From positions 36,685-100,684 of the forward strand of contig NZ_JAMWZB010000020.1 of NCBI RefSeq assembly GCF_024305035.1: DNA of 64,000 nucleotides. Direction: 5' to 3'. This document shows positions 52,435 to 61,135 of this stretch, piece after piece. Both the position numbers and the translations under genes were made by a program. The notes under the pieces were generated by a model. The model was not told the origin of the DNA. It did not search any database and saw only the letters and a program-made list of their open reading frames with translations. Position 1 is the first letter of the stretch, and each line of letters begins with the position of its first letter. This stretch comes from Algoriphagus sp. Lineage in GTDB: Bacteria > Bacteroidota > Bacteroidia > Cytophagales > Cyclobacteriaceae.

Positions 52435-52467
52435 TAAAAAAAAGCCTCACATCTCTGTGAAGCTTTA
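52435..52467 (-). terminator. terminator of tRNA-Ala
   Basis: On the minus strand, stem AAAGCTTCACA/TGTGAGGCTTT with a GAGA loop and a T run, immediately after the tRNA. Confidence 0.85.
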
Positions 52468-52470
52468 TTG

Positions 52471-52547
<77 letters not shown>

Positions 52548-52590
52548 AGTTTTGCAAATATAGAACAGGGATTTTAACCAACAAAAAATA

Positions 52591-53211
52591 TTATTCACTA
52601 CTGTAATTTATCCTAGTCAGAATACTACGTCCTAAAGTTACTTCATCGGTAAACTCTAACTCTCCTCCTACCGGAATCCCACGAGCAATAGTACTCACCT
52701 TGACCGCTTTATCTTTCAAACGCTTAGCCAAATAAAACGAAGTGGTGTCTCCCTCCATTGTCGCACTGAGTGCTAAAATAATTTCTTTGATGGGTTCGGA
52801 ATTTACCCCAGAATCTATCCTTGAAATCAAAGACTCAATTCTTAGCTCTTCCGGCCCAATGCCGTGGATGGGGGAAATAACTCCACCAAGAACATGGTAT
52901 TTACCAGAGAATTGATTGGTATTTTCAATCGCAAGCACATCGCGCATATCTTCCACTACACAGATGACTGAGCCGTCTCTACGATGGCTTTTGCAGATAC
53001 TGCATTCCTCTTCATCGGCGATATTGTGACAAATTTTACAATACTTTACTTCCTGACGCATTCGGGTCAGGGCCAATGACAAGGCTTCGGTGTGCGCCTC
53101 GTGTTGCTTGAGCAGGTGGAGCGCTAATCGTAATGCTGTTTTTTTACCAATTCCTGGTAGACGCGAAATCTCGGTAACTGCATCTTCAATTAATTTGGAG
53201 GGAAAATTCAC
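52591..53211 (-). CDS. recR: recombination mediator protein RecR
   Basis: 206 residues. N-terminal HhH (S-R-L-P-G-I-G-K-K-T-A-L-R), C4 zinc motif (C-K-I-C-H-x-I-A-D-E-E-E-C-S-I-C), Toprim core with V-V-E-D-M-R-D-V-L-A-I-E and the Walker-like H-V-L-G-G-V-I-S-P-I-H-G-I-G, then the C-terminal A-R-G-I-P-V-G-G-E-L-E-F. It helps RecFOR load RecA at gaps. It lies 10 nt after clpS on the minus strand. Confidence 0.97.
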   Translation of the reverse strand: MNFPSKLIEDAVTEISRLPGIGKKTALRLALHLLKQHEAHTEALSLALTRMRQEVKYCKICHNIADEEECSICKSHRRDGSVICVVEDMRDVLAIENTNQFSGKYHVLGGVISPIHGIGPEELRIESLISRIDSGVNSEPIKEIILALSATMEGDTTSFYLAKRLKDKAVKVSTIARGIPVGGELEFTDEVTLGRSILTRINYSSE

Positions 53212-53221
53212 AAAGTATTAA

Positions 53222-53515
53222 TTAAGTAATAGTTGCTTGAATTCCGGCATCTAAAATTGCCTCGCACATGGGTTTAAGCTCTTCGAAGGCCCCCTTTTTC
53301 ACCGCACACTTACCTTTATAATGAATAATTAAGGTGCACTGTTCGGCTTGCTCGCGAGTATGTTTGCAGACCTTCACCAGCACATTGGCCACATGGTCAA
53401 ATGTATTGAAATCATCATTGAAAACCACTAAGTCATGTGATTCGAGATCTACCCATTCCTCTACTAATATTTCCTCTTCTTCTACCTGTGGAAATGTCGT
53501 TCTCATATCGATCAT
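53222..53515 (-). CDS. clpS: ATP-dependent Clp protease adaptor ClpS
   Basis: 97 residues. The family core is clear: V-V-F-N-D-D-F-N-T-F-D-H-V (residues about 30-42), then H-T-R-E-Q-A-E-Q-C-T-L-I-I-H-Y-K-G-K and A-I-L-D-A-G-I. The acidic N-terminal extension (E-E-E-E-I-L-V-E-E) is usual. It delivers N-degron substrates to ClpAP-type proteases. In an apparent operon with recR. Confidence 0.95.
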   Translation of the reverse strand: MIDMRTTFPQVEEEEILVEEWVDLESHDLVVFNDDFNTFDHVANVLVKVCKHTREQAEQCTLIIHYKGKCAVKKGAFEELKPMCEAILDAGIQATIT

Positions 53516-53568
53516 GTTGCAAAATTAAGAATAATGGACAATTTTAGCGATTCATTTCACCGGCTTTT

Positions 53569-55014
53569 ATGAATCCAACCATCGTCCTTTCCGTAATAAC
53601 CATTTATTTTTTAATGCTGTTTTTGATTTCATGGTTCACTTCCCGAAAAGTAACCTCAGAAACCTTTTTTACAGGAGACCGTCAATCCCCATGGTTTTTG
53701 GTTGCTTTTGGTATGATTGGAGCCTCCCTTTCAGGGGTCACCTTTATCTCTGTGCCCGGGGAAGTAGGCAATAGCAATTTCTTTTATTTTCAAGTGGTTT
53801 TAGGCTATACTCTCGGCTACTTCACCATCGCTAAAGTTCTATTGCCGCTTTATTATCGATTAAACCTGGTCTCCATCTACTCCTACCTGGAGGATCGCTT
53901 TGGCTTTTGGTCCTACAAAACTGGCGCCTTTTTCTTTATTCTTTCCCGAACTCTTGGGTCTTCCTTACGAGTCTTTTTGGTTGCTTCGGTACTCCAATTG
54001 ATCCTTTTTGATTCATTGGGGATTCCCTTTTGGGTTTCTGTTTTAATTACCGTAGGCTTGATTTGGCTCTACACCCATCGAGGGGGAATTAAAACAGTCG
54101 TTTGGACCGATACGCTTCAAACATTTTTCATGCTGGCAGCCGTGGTTACTTGTATCATTTTGGTTGGCGAAGAGCTCAGTTTTGCCGGTATGAGTGAGTA
54201 TTTCAGCGCTGTCACTAGGGACTCAAGATCTGAGATTTTCAACTGGGATTGGAAGGCGGGCACCAACTTTTTCAAGCAGTTCATATCTGGCGCATTTATC
54301 ACCATTGTCATGACTGGACTTGACCAAGACATGATGCAAAAAAACCTGACTTGCAAAAATATCGGAGATGCCCAGAAAAACATGTTCTGGTTTACCGTGA
54401 TTTTGGTAATTGTTAACTTTTTATTCTTGGCATTGGGCGTACTGCTTTACCTCTATGCCGAAACTAAGGGGATTTCAATTCCTGCAAAAACAGACGAATT
54501 GTTTCCGCTTTTGGCCACTCAGCATTTTTCGGCAGTTGCAGGGATTATCTTTGTTTTGGGAATCACCGCAGCAGCATATTCCAGCGCGGACTCTACCCTT
54601 ACTGCGTTGACCACATCATTTTGTATTGATTTTTTGGAAATCGAGCGAAAATATCCTCAAGAAAAACGAGTTACAATCCGCAAAAAAGTTCACTTGGCAT
54701 TTACCGCAGTGATGTTTTTTGCCATTTTAGCCTTCTATTGGATCAATGATCAAAGCGTCATCAATTCGGTTTTTATCATCGCAGGCTATACCTACGGACC
54801 ACTTCTTGGGCTTTATTCCTTTGGACTTTTTACCAATCTCAAGGTAAAAGACCGCGTCGTTCCGTATCTTGCAGTAGCTGCTCCATTGATCACATTTGTG
54901 ATCAGTAGCAATTCTGAAGATTGGTTTTGGGGCTACAAATTCGGTTTTGAAGCCTTGATTCTCAACGGGCTTTTAATGTTTATGGGTTTATTTATCTTTC
55001 GTAAAAGAAATTAA
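53569..55014 (+). CDS. sodium:solute symporter (SSS family)
   Basis: 481 residues, about 13 membrane helices. Family motifs: T-G-D-R-Q-S-P-W-F-L-V-A-F-G-M-I-G-A-S-L-S-G-V-T-F (first helices, sodium site, cited by position 36-60), T-D-T-L-Q-T near residue 185, and A-A-Y-S-S-A-D-S-T-L-T-A-L in the centre (about 336-348). It imports an unknown solute with Na+. Divergent from clpS across a 53-nt gap and convergent with the ATL gene (4-nt overlap). Confidence 0.92.
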   Translation: MNPTIVLSVITIYFLMLFLISWFTSRKVTSETFFTGDRQSPWFLVAFGMIGASLSGVTFISVPGEVGNSNFFYFQVVLGYTLGYFTIAKVLLPLYYRLNLVSIYSYLEDRFGFWSYKTGAFFFILSRTLGSSLRVFLVASVLQLILFDSLGIPFWVSVLITVGLIWLYTHRGGIKTVVWTDTLQTFFMLAAVVTCIILVGEELSFAGMSEYFSAVTRDSRSEIFNWDWKAGTNFFKQFISGAFITIVMTGLDQDMMQKNLTCKNIGDAQKNMFWFTVILVIVNFLFLALGVLLYLYAETKGISIPAKTDELFPLLATQHFSAVAGIIFVLGITAAAYSSADSTLTALTTSFCIDFLEIERKYPQEKRVTIRKKVHLAFTAVMFFAILAFYWINDQSVINSVFIIAGYTYGPLLGLYSFGLFTNLKVKDRVVPYLAVAAPLITFVISSNSEDWFWGYKFGFEALILNGLLMFMGLFIFRKRN

Positions 55015-55349
55015 ACTTCCAGTTCCTTTTCAGGATCCCAAAAGCGATTTTCAAAGTCCTGGACCTGATCTTTGATCACCCGAACTCCTTCAGACTCCAA
55101 AAGCTCCTGCATTTGAGTAGGGGTGGAAAAGTGATGCTTGCCGGTAAGCAAACCCTGACGATTGACTACGCGATGTGCGGGCACATCCTCTAGCGTATGT
55201 GCGGCATTCATCGCATAGCCGACCATCCTTGCCCCACTTTTCAAGCCCAAATAGTTGGCAATTGCACCATAGGAACAAACTCTTCCCGAAGGAATTTCTC
55301 TTACTACCTGATAGACCAAATCAAAATAATTAGTCTTTTCGCTGTTCAT
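55011..55349 (-). CDS. alkyltransferase-like protein (ATL), lacking the MGMT cysteine
   Basis: 112 residues. It has the MGMT DNA-binding fold (I-P-S-G-R-V-C-S-Y-G, G-A-R-M-V-G-Y-A-M with Arg41), but the active-site motif P-C-H-R-V is P-A-H-R-V (Ala58). This is the ATL class, which binds O6-alkylguanine without repairing it and flags it for nucleotide excision repair. It overlaps the upstream mscS-type gene by 20 nt, so the two are co-transcribed. Confidence 0.9.
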   Translation of the reverse strand: MNSEKTNYFDLVYQVVREIPSGRVCSYGAIANYLGLKSGARMVGYAMNAAHTLEDVPAHRVVNRQGLLTGKHHFSTPTQMQELLESEGVRVIKDQVQDFENRFWDPEKELEV

Positions 55350-56223
55350 TTTTCCAATTTAAAAACGCTTGATTGATTGCTTTTCGAAGTTTAATTTCTA
55401 CCTCTTTTTCTCCGGAAAGTATGGGAAATTGATAACGGATCAACAAGCTTTCCGATCTTCGCTCAAGTACATTCAATTGAGCCCCCTCTACCGTGACATA
55501 ATCTTTAAAATCTTTCAAAGAACTAGAGAGTTGCTCCTCGAGTTCGCTCAATTGAAGATGATTCAAATAGGGAATTTCAGCATCAAAAACTACCTGATGG
55601 GTATTGTTCTTCGAATAATTGATCACATCAGAGGTGAACACCAATGAATTTGGAACCAGAATAATCTCACCCGTTTCACTTTTCAAAACCAGATTAATGA
55701 GCGTAATGTCTCTAATAAAACCCGTGTTTCGCCCGATGTTGATTTTATCACCAATTTCAAGCTGCTCTGAAAACATAAGGATAAGCCCATTGACGATATT
55801 GGTAATGTAGTCCTTAGTCAACAAAGCCAAGGCAGCCGCCACAATGGTTATGGAGGTCAAAAATTCCAAAGGCTTGATTCCAAAAGCCAACATCAATCCG
55901 ATCAAAATGGCAAGTACATTCAGGATGGCAGAGATCCGGTCGATCCCAATGACGAAATTGGGTAAAACTTTGGTATCTGCCGTTTTTTGGAGGTAAAAAC
56001 GAAGGGTAATTATTCGGCCTAAAGAAATCACCAAATTAGCCGAGAGGACAAAAATTAAGGCTCTCACTAGGTCCAGCAGGAAAGGAAATCGGACAGCTAA
56101 GGGGTTTAAAAACGTGTTGCCCAAATAGATGTAATCCAAAATGACCAACAGAACCAATTTGACCACAAAGTTGCGTCTTCGCCTGTTTTCCCTACTTCGA
56201 ATGCTTGTTTTTAGATGATTCAT
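55330..56223 (-). CDS. MscS-type mechanosensitive ion channel
   Basis: 297 residues. Four hydrophobic segments; the conserved pore-lining helix region is A-A-L-A-L-L-T-K-D-Y-I-T-N-I-V-N-G, followed by the beta-domain E-Q-L-E-I-G-D-K-I-N-I-G and the cytoplasmic alpha/beta part. A positively charged N-terminus (R-S-R-E-N-R-R-R-R) precedes the first helix. It releases ions and small solutes on hypo-osmotic shock. Its end overlaps the start of the ATL gene. Confidence 0.92.
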   Translation of the reverse strand: MNHLKTSIRSRENRRRRNFVVKLVLLVILDYIYLGNTFLNPLAVRFPFLLDLVRALIFVLSANLVISLGRIITLRFYLQKTADTKVLPNFVIGIDRISAILNVLAILIGLMLAFGIKPLEFLTSITIVAAALALLTKDYITNIVNGLILMFSEQLEIGDKINIGRNTGFIRDITLINLVLKSETGEIILVPNSLVFTSDVINYSKNNTHQVVFDAEIPYLNHLQLSELEEQLSSSLKDFKDYVTVEGAQLNVLERRSESLLIRYQFPILSGEKEVEIKLRKAINQAFLNWKNEQRKD

Positions 56224-56278
56224 AACTTAATAGAAAAATAAGCACTAATTTTAGCAATAATCAATTGGTTTACATCAA

Positions 56279-56956
56279 ATGAATAGAAATATTATTGTAA
56301 CAGGCGCTGCAGGAAACTTGGGTTCGGCAGTAGTAGAAAAATTCAAACGGGAAGGTTACCATGTCATTGCGCTATTACAGCCCGGTAAAGATGAGCAGGT
56401 CGAAGAAGCGGACGATAGCTACGAAGTGGATGTGACAGACGAGAATTCTGTCAAAGAGTTTGTCAAAGAGTATCAACTCCAATATGCTGACTTGGATGCG
56501 TTGGCTTTAATCGTTGGGGGGTTTTCTATGGGAAATATAGAAAAAACAGGCCAACAGGATCTGGAAAAAATGTTTAGCCTGAACTTCTTTAGTGCCTATC
56601 ATTTAGTCCGAGGATTCCTGCCCGTCATGAAAAAAAACCAGCGCGGCACTTTTCTTTTTGTGGGGGCACGTCCTGCTTTGCAGCTCGAAGAGGCCTCAGA
56701 AACCATCGCCTATGCGCTAAGTAAGCGGTTGATTGTTTCTTTGGCAGAAATTCTTGCCACAGAAACAAAAGAAACGGCAATCCGTTCACATGTTTTTGCT
56801 CCCAGCATCATCGACACTCCAGAAAATCGAGAAGCCATGCCTGATGCAGATTTCAGCAAATGGGTCAGCCCCAAAGAAATCGCAGAAGCCATGCATTATG
56901 CCGTGAACAATCCTGCATTACGTAACATGACCTTTAAATTATATGGAGAAGCCTAA
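56279..56956 (+). CDS. short-chain dehydrogenase/reductase
   Basis: 225 residues. The nucleotide-binding motif T-G-A-A-G-N-L-G-S (residues 8-16) is clear. The catalytic Y-x-x-x-K is present as Y-A-L-S-K-R near residue 143, though the Ser of the triad is not obvious. It reduces an unknown carbonyl substrate with NAD(P)H. Its last 14 nt overlap the next gene, indicating an operon of three (SDR, NTF2-like, GreA-like). Confidence 0.88.
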   Translation: MNRNIIVTGAAGNLGSAVVEKFKREGYHVIALLQPGKDEQVEEADDSYEVDVTDENSVKEFVKEYQLQYADLDALALIVGGFSMGNIEKTGQQDLEKMFSLNFFSAYHLVRGFLPVMKKNQRGTFLFVGARPALQLEEASETIAYALSKRLIVSLAEILATETKETAIRSHVFAPSIIDTPENREAMPDADFSKWVSPKEIAEAMHYAVNNPALRNMTFKLYGEA

Positions 56957-57416
56957 TTTATTCTTCCGCAGTACCCTCTTCTTTTTGAGCTTGATGCTCA
57001 GCATTCATCTTTCCTCATTTGCTCAAACAGAAGAAGAAAATGTAAAAGCGGTTATCCAGTCGCTTTTTGAGGGAATGAAATCCAAAAATGCCGCATTGGT
57101 GGAGTCCGCATTTTATGCAAAAGCCCCCATGCAGACGGTCATTCCCGGTGAAAATGGAAGTACTATCGGAACTAATGCGGTATCGGATTTTGTAGCTCGA
57201 ATCGCCAATACCCCTGAGGAAACCCAACTCGACGAACGGATTCTGGATTACCAAATCAAGGTGGATGGAAATATGGCCTCAGCATGGACACCCTATGAAT
57301 TTTATGTCAATGACCAATTTAGTCACTGTGGAGTCAATTCCTTCCAACTGGTCAAAATGGCCGAAGGATGGAAAATCGTTTACATCATCGATACGCGTAG
57401 AAAAGAAGGCTGTTAA
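56943..57416 (+). CDS. secreted NTF2-like (SnoaL/DUF4440 type) protein
   Basis: 157 residues. Signal peptide of about 27 residues (L-S-S-F-A-Q), then a cone-shaped NTF2-like fold: helix E-E-E-N-V-K-A-V-I-Q-S-L-F-E-G-M-K-S-K-N-A-type start (positions 30-51), later strands with W-T-P-Y-E-F-Y-V and W-K-I-V-Y-I-I-D-T-R. It may bind or isomerise a small molecule, but active-site residues are not visible. Overlaps the SDR gene by 14 nt. Confidence 0.8.
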   Translation: MEKPNLFFRSTLFFLSLMLSIHLSSFAQTEEENVKAVIQSLFEGMKSKNAALVESAFYAKAPMQTVIPGENGSTIGTNAVSDFVARIANTPEETQLDERILDYQIKVDGNMASAWTPYEFYVNDQFSHCGVNSFQLVKMAEGWKIVYIIDTRRKEGC

Positions 57417-57419
57417 GGT

Positions 57420-57875
57420 ATGAGCGTAGACAAGGAAACACTTTTCAAAGCAGCCATTTCTGCATTGAAAACAAAAATCGAAGAGCTTAAATCTGAGCAA
57501 AAGGCAATTTCTGAAGGAATTTTAGAAGATAATAAAAGTAGTGCTGGAGATAAATTTGAGACGGGGAGAGAAATGCTCACTCAAGATCTAAGGCAAGTTG
57601 AGCTTCAAATCGAAAAAAACCTCGAAAGTCTAGAGGAGCTTTATCGAATACAAGCCATCAAAAACACCCAATCAGAAATCAAGGAAGGAAGTTTGGTCAA
57701 GCTTGGCTCCGAATGGTTTTTGATTTCCATCAGTTTTGGATTACTAAATTTTGAGGGTAATCAAGTTTTTTTACTGAGTAGAAATGCCCCTTTAGGCCAA
57801 TTGCTAATGGGTAAAAAAGTAAGCCAACAGGTCCAGTTTCGAGGCAAAGACCAAAAGATTGAAGAAATTATTTAG
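57420..57875 (+). CDS. GreA/GreB-like transcription factor homolog
   Basis: 151 residues. N-terminal coiled-coil-rich part (about 1-75, with E-E-L-K-S-E-Q-K-A-I-S-E-G-I-L-E-D-N-K-S) and a C-terminal FKBP-like domain with P-L-G-Q-L-L-M-G-K-K-V-S near residues 124-135. This is the layout of GreA-family factors but shorter and divergent, and the acidic tip residues of true GreA are not evident. It might bind RNA polymerase's secondary channel. Gap to the NTF2-like gene is 3 nt; convergent overlap of 8 nt with the META gene. Confidence 0.75.
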   Translation: MSVDKETLFKAAISALKTKIEELKSEQKAISEGILEDNKSSAGDKFETGREMLTQDLRQVELQIEKNLESLEELYRIQAIKNTQSEIKEGSLVKLGSEWFLISISFGLLNFEGNQVFLLSRNAPLGQLLMGKKVSQQVQFRGKDQKIEEII

Positions 57876-58284
57876 GAAGAAAAGTTAATAAGGCTGTACT
57901 TCCGTCCAAGAGAATAAGTTTTTCTTTTGAAATCTGAAGATTGGATACACGAGACAAAGCCTCCAAAAATTCCTGCTCTCCATTTCCAGGGCAGGCTTTT
58001 TTGGTTATGGCACCTGGATCCAGCTCCAGGCTGGTTCCCTCCAGTCTAAAACTCCCTGAAAAATTATTGCATCCACTATAGCCTGCCAATCTTCCTTCAT
58101 CCAGAAAATCAAGGGTGGGAACTCCGCCTGAAAATTCAGTCAAATTCAGTCCCTGACCCAAAATAGAGGAAAGTGCCCAAGTGTTTCCAGTAAGCAATCC
58201 TATTGGACTCAGGCTTTTGGTACCATCACAGCTCCCATAGGTAAAAATCAAAAACCCAAACAAAATAATTTTCAAGCTCTTCAT
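57868..58284 (-). CDS. META-domain lipoprotein (HslJ-like)
   Basis: 138 residues. Lipobox Y-G-S-C (Cys about residue 19). The META domain shows W-A-L-S-S-I-L-G-Q, G-Y-S-G-C-N-N-F-S-G-S-F, and the T-K-K-A-C-P-G segment with its conserved Cys pair. Such proteins are found in bacterial envelopes; function is not well known (HslJ is linked to heat and novobiocin resistance in E. coli). Monocistronic. Confidence 0.9.
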   Translation of the reverse strand: MKSLKIILFGFLIFTYGSCDGTKSLSPIGLLTGNTWALSSILGQGLNLTEFSGGVPTLDFLDEGRLAGYSGCNNFSGSFRLEGTSLELDPGAITKKACPGNGEQEFLEALSRVSNLQISKEKLILLDGSTALLTFLPK

Positions 58285-58572
58285 GTCGTTTCTATTTGTT
58301 TACTGTCAATTTAGCGAATATTTAAGAAATTAAATTCTTTAAAACCAAATTATTCAAAATAAAAAATTGAAAATACATGCCATCCTGATTAAGGATTTTT
58401 CATTAAACACATTGATTTGATATAAAGTTTAAAAAATCAACGCCTTAAACTTGGGAAAAAGGAAATATCTCTTTAGAATTGTACAATCAAATACAAGGTC
58501 ATGGTACTTGAGTCAAATCACTTTTTCTTTCCTTCCTATAGCTTCACCGCTGGTTTAGCCAACGCTACTTTT

Positions 58573-58629
58573 ATGCCTATAATGATTGGGACCACGATGA
58601 TTACGGGGGTTCCCGTCATTAAATCTTAA
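58573..58629 (+). CDS. thr operon leader peptide (attenuation), 18 aa
   Basis: ATG at 58573 begins an 18-codon frame that ends in TAA at 58629, 58 nt before thrA. The product is M-P-I-M-I-G-T-T-M-I-T-G-V-P-V-I-K-S: seven of 18 residues are Thr or Ile, including adjacent Thr codons. The following operon makes threonine (and so isoleucine). The layout is that of a classical attenuator leader such as thrL, where stalling at Thr/Ile codons selects an antiterminator. The 288 nt before it (58285-58572) are AT-rich with nothing else recognised. The call is an inference from composition and position. Confidence 0.6.
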   Translation: MPIMIGTTMITGVPVIKS

Positions 58630-58664
58630 GTACCCGCCCATAGGCTTTTTGGCCTTTTCAATTT
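58603..58664 (+). promoter_or_regulatory. possible attenuator of the thr operon
   Basis: Within the leader, ACGGG(58603)/CCCGT(58612) can form a small hairpin, while the GGGGGT of the same arm can pair instead with the ACCCGCC downstream at about 58632. A short AGGC/GCCT hairpin (58642-58655) followed by TTTT could be the terminator, though it is weak (4 bp). Alternative pairings of this kind are what attenuation needs. Folding was done by eye only. Confidence 0.4.
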
Positions 58665-58687
58665 TCCAAAAAATTTCTCTTATTCTC

Positions 58688-61135
58688 ATGAAAATCATCA
58701 AGTTTGGAGGTTCCTCCGTAGCCAATCCTGATACCATTCGAAAGGTATTTTCTATTATTGAAAACAAGCTAAAAAAACAGGAAATAGCCATTGTTTTTTC
58801 TGCCTTCGGTGGTGTTACGGAGAGTTTATTGACCATAGCAAGGCTTGCCCGTGAAGGGGATCAGGCCTACCGGGACCTTCTCCAAAGTCTCGAAGAAAAA
58901 CACCTCGATATGGTCAGACAACTGATCGCCGTGCACAATCAATCCACGGTGATGACTTTTGTCAAAGTTAGATTCAATGAATTGGAGGATCTTTTTCATG
59001 GGATATTCCTAATCAAAGAAAATTCTGCCAGGACCCTGGATTATGTTGTTAGTTTTGGAGAGCGCCTTTCTGCATTCATTCTCGCTGAAGCATTGACTGC
59101 CAAAGGAATCAAAACTCAATTTTTGGACACTCGAGAAGTAATTCGGACCAATGACCGATTTGGACAGGCACGAGTAGATTTTGAAGTGACCAACGCCTTG
59201 ATCAAAGCGTATTTTTCAAAGCATGATGGGATTAAAGTAATCACCGGGTTTATCGCTTCTACCGCTAAGGGAGAAACCACCACACTCGGCAGATCAGGCT
59301 CTGACTATACCGCAGCGATCTTTGCTGGCGCTTTGGGTGCTGATGATTTGGAAATCTGGACAGATGTATCCGGCGTACTGACTTCGGACCCCAAATTGGT
59401 TTATACTGCCTTTACTATCCCACAATTAAGCTACAATGAGGCGATGGAGCTGTCTCATTTTGGAGCCAAAGTCATCTTCCCGGCCACGATGCAGCCGGCC
59501 ATGAAGAAAACGATTCCGATTTACATTAAAAACACTTTTGAACCGGAGAATCCCGGAACATTAATCAACGGAGAAGTGACCAATGGTGCCTTGATCAAAG
59601 GCATCAGTTCGATGAGCAATATTTCCATTGTGACGGTTCAAGGAGCTTCTTTGTTAGATGGTAGTGCTGGAAGCCGGGTTTTCAAAGCATTGGCGGAGGC
59701 CAAAGTAAACATCGTCTTAATCTCCCAGGCCTCCTCAGAGCATAGCATTTGCCTGGCAATCAAAACGAATGAAGCCTACCTTGCCAAAGAAGCTGTTGAA
59801 AAAGAGTTCTTCTACGAAATCAAATCAGGAGAAATGGATGAAGTGGTTTTGCTTCATGGATTGGCCACCATCGCTGTGGTTGGGGAAAACATGAAACAAA
59901 ATCCCGGTGCCTCTGGACGCATGTTCCGTGCATTGGGCAGAAATAATATCAACGTCGCTGCCATAGCTCAAGGAAGCTCAGAACTTAATATTTCTGCAGT
60001 GATCCCACAGGCCGATCTTCAAAAAGCGCTGAATGCACTGCATGAAGCTTTTTTCCTTTCAGAAAATAAAGTACTCCATGTCTTTTTAGTTGGCACCGGT
60101 TTGATCGGTCAAGCCCTGATTAAAATGATTGCAATCCAGCAGCAAAAGTTGCGAAGTGAGAGTGAACTGGACATTCAGATTCACGGCATGGCCAATAGTC
60201 GATTTATGGCCTTCCACGAGGACGGATTTGACTTGAAAACTCCTCATCAACTCAGCGAATCTGACGATAAAATGGATTTAGAAAAATTCATCAAGACTAT
60301 GGAAGAAATGAACTTCTCCAATTCGGTCTTCGTGGATTGTACCGCCAGCCAGGAGGTCGCCGATGCTTACAGCCGAGTTCTGGGAGCAAAAGTGGCCATC
60401 GTCACTCCTAATAAAAAAGCAAATTCCGGCTCCATGGAGCAATATAAATCTCTAAAAAAGCTTGCCAAAAAACGAGGCGTCAAATTTCTATACGAGACTA
60501 ACGTGGCTGCCGGATTGCCCGTCATTAATACTTTGCAAGACTTGATGCTTTCCGGTGACAAAGTGATCCGAATTGAGGCGGTGTTGAGTGGCTCGATGAA
60601 CTTTATTTTCTCCGAACTTGAAAAAGGAGATCCTTTTTCTGAAGTAGTTCGGTCTGCCAAGGAAAAAGGCTTCACAGAACCCGATCCACGCGACGATTTG
60701 AGCGGAATGGATGTGGCAAGAAAAATTTTGATTTTAGGCCGTGAAGCAGAGCAGACATTGGAGTTTGAGGACATCACCATCCAAAGTATGGTGCCTGAAG
60801 ATTGTCAAGACGCTGCTTCTGTGGAAGAGTTTTTTGAAAAGTTAAAAGCTCACGACGAAGATTTTGCCAACCTGCTCAACGAAGCCGACCAAAAAGGTGA
60901 AAAACTTCGCTTTATGGCCACGTTGGAAAATGGGAAGGCTAAAGTTGGGCTCAATTCTTTACCCAACGCACACCCTTTTAGTAGCCTAAGCGGTAGTGAC
61001 AATATGATTTTACTTACAACCGAGCGATACCTTGACCGTCCGATGATCATCCGTGGGCCGGGTGCTGGAGCAGATGTGACTGCTGCTGGAGTTTTTGCGG
61101 ATGTGATCCGAATTGGTAATTACACCCGTGAATAA
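58688..61135 (+). CDS. thrA: bifunctional aspartokinase / homoserine dehydrogenase
   Basis: 815 residues from ATG at 58688 (M-K-I-I-K-F-G-G-S-S-V-A-N); the frame is open to 58649, but only this start begins with the kinase motif. The aspartokinase half has T-L-G-R-S-G-S-D-Y-T-A-A and I-W-T-D-V-S-G-V-L-T-S-D-P, followed by two ACT repeats, then the homoserine dehydrogenase half (G-T-G-L-I-G-Q nucleotide motif near residue 465, T-N-V-A-A-G-L-P-V, G-F-T-E-P-D-P-R-D-D-L-S-G-x-D-V-A-R-K). It catalyses the first and third steps to homoserine. First gene of thrABC; ends with TAATG onto thrB. Confidence 0.97.
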   Translation: MKIIKFGGSSVANPDTIRKVFSIIENKLKKQEIAIVFSAFGGVTESLLTIARLAREGDQAYRDLLQSLEEKHLDMVRQLIAVHNQSTVMTFVKVRFNELEDLFHGIFLIKENSARTLDYVVSFGERLSAFILAEALTAKGIKTQFLDTREVIRTNDRFGQARVDFEVTNALIKAYFSKHDGIKVITGFIASTAKGETTTLGRSGSDYTAAIFAGALGADDLEIWTDVSGVLTSDPKLVYTAFTIPQLSYNEAMELSHFGAKVIFPATMQPAMKKTIPIYIKNTFEPENPGTLINGEVTNGALIKGISSMSNISIVTVQGASLLDGSAGSRVFKALAEAKVNIVLISQASSEHSICLAIKTNEAYLAKEAVEKEFFYEIKSGEMDEVVLLHGLATIAVVGENMKQNPGASGRMFRALGRNNINVAAIAQGSSELNISAVIPQADLQKALNALHEAFFLSENKVLHVFLVGTGLIGQALIKMIAIQQQKLRSESELDIQIHGMANSRFMAFHEDGFDLKTPHQLSESDDKMDLEKFIKTMEEMNFSNSVFVDCTASQEVADAYSRVLGAKVAIVTPNKKANSGSMEQYKSLKKLAKKRGVKFLYETNVAAGLPVINTLQDLMLSGDKVIRIEAVLSGSMNFIFSELEKGDPFSEVVRSAKEKGFTEPDPRDDLSGMDVARKILILGREAEQTLEFEDITIQSMVPEDCQDAASVEEFFEKLKAHDEDFANLLNEADQKGEKLRFMATLENGKAKVGLNSLPNAHPFSSLSGSDNMILLTTERYLDRPMIIRGPGAGADVTAAGVFADVIRIGNYTRE

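Noticed and set aside
52268..52450. 60-codon minus-strand frame before the tRNA-Ala terminator
   Set aside because: It has no signal, domain or start context and runs into the terminator hairpin.
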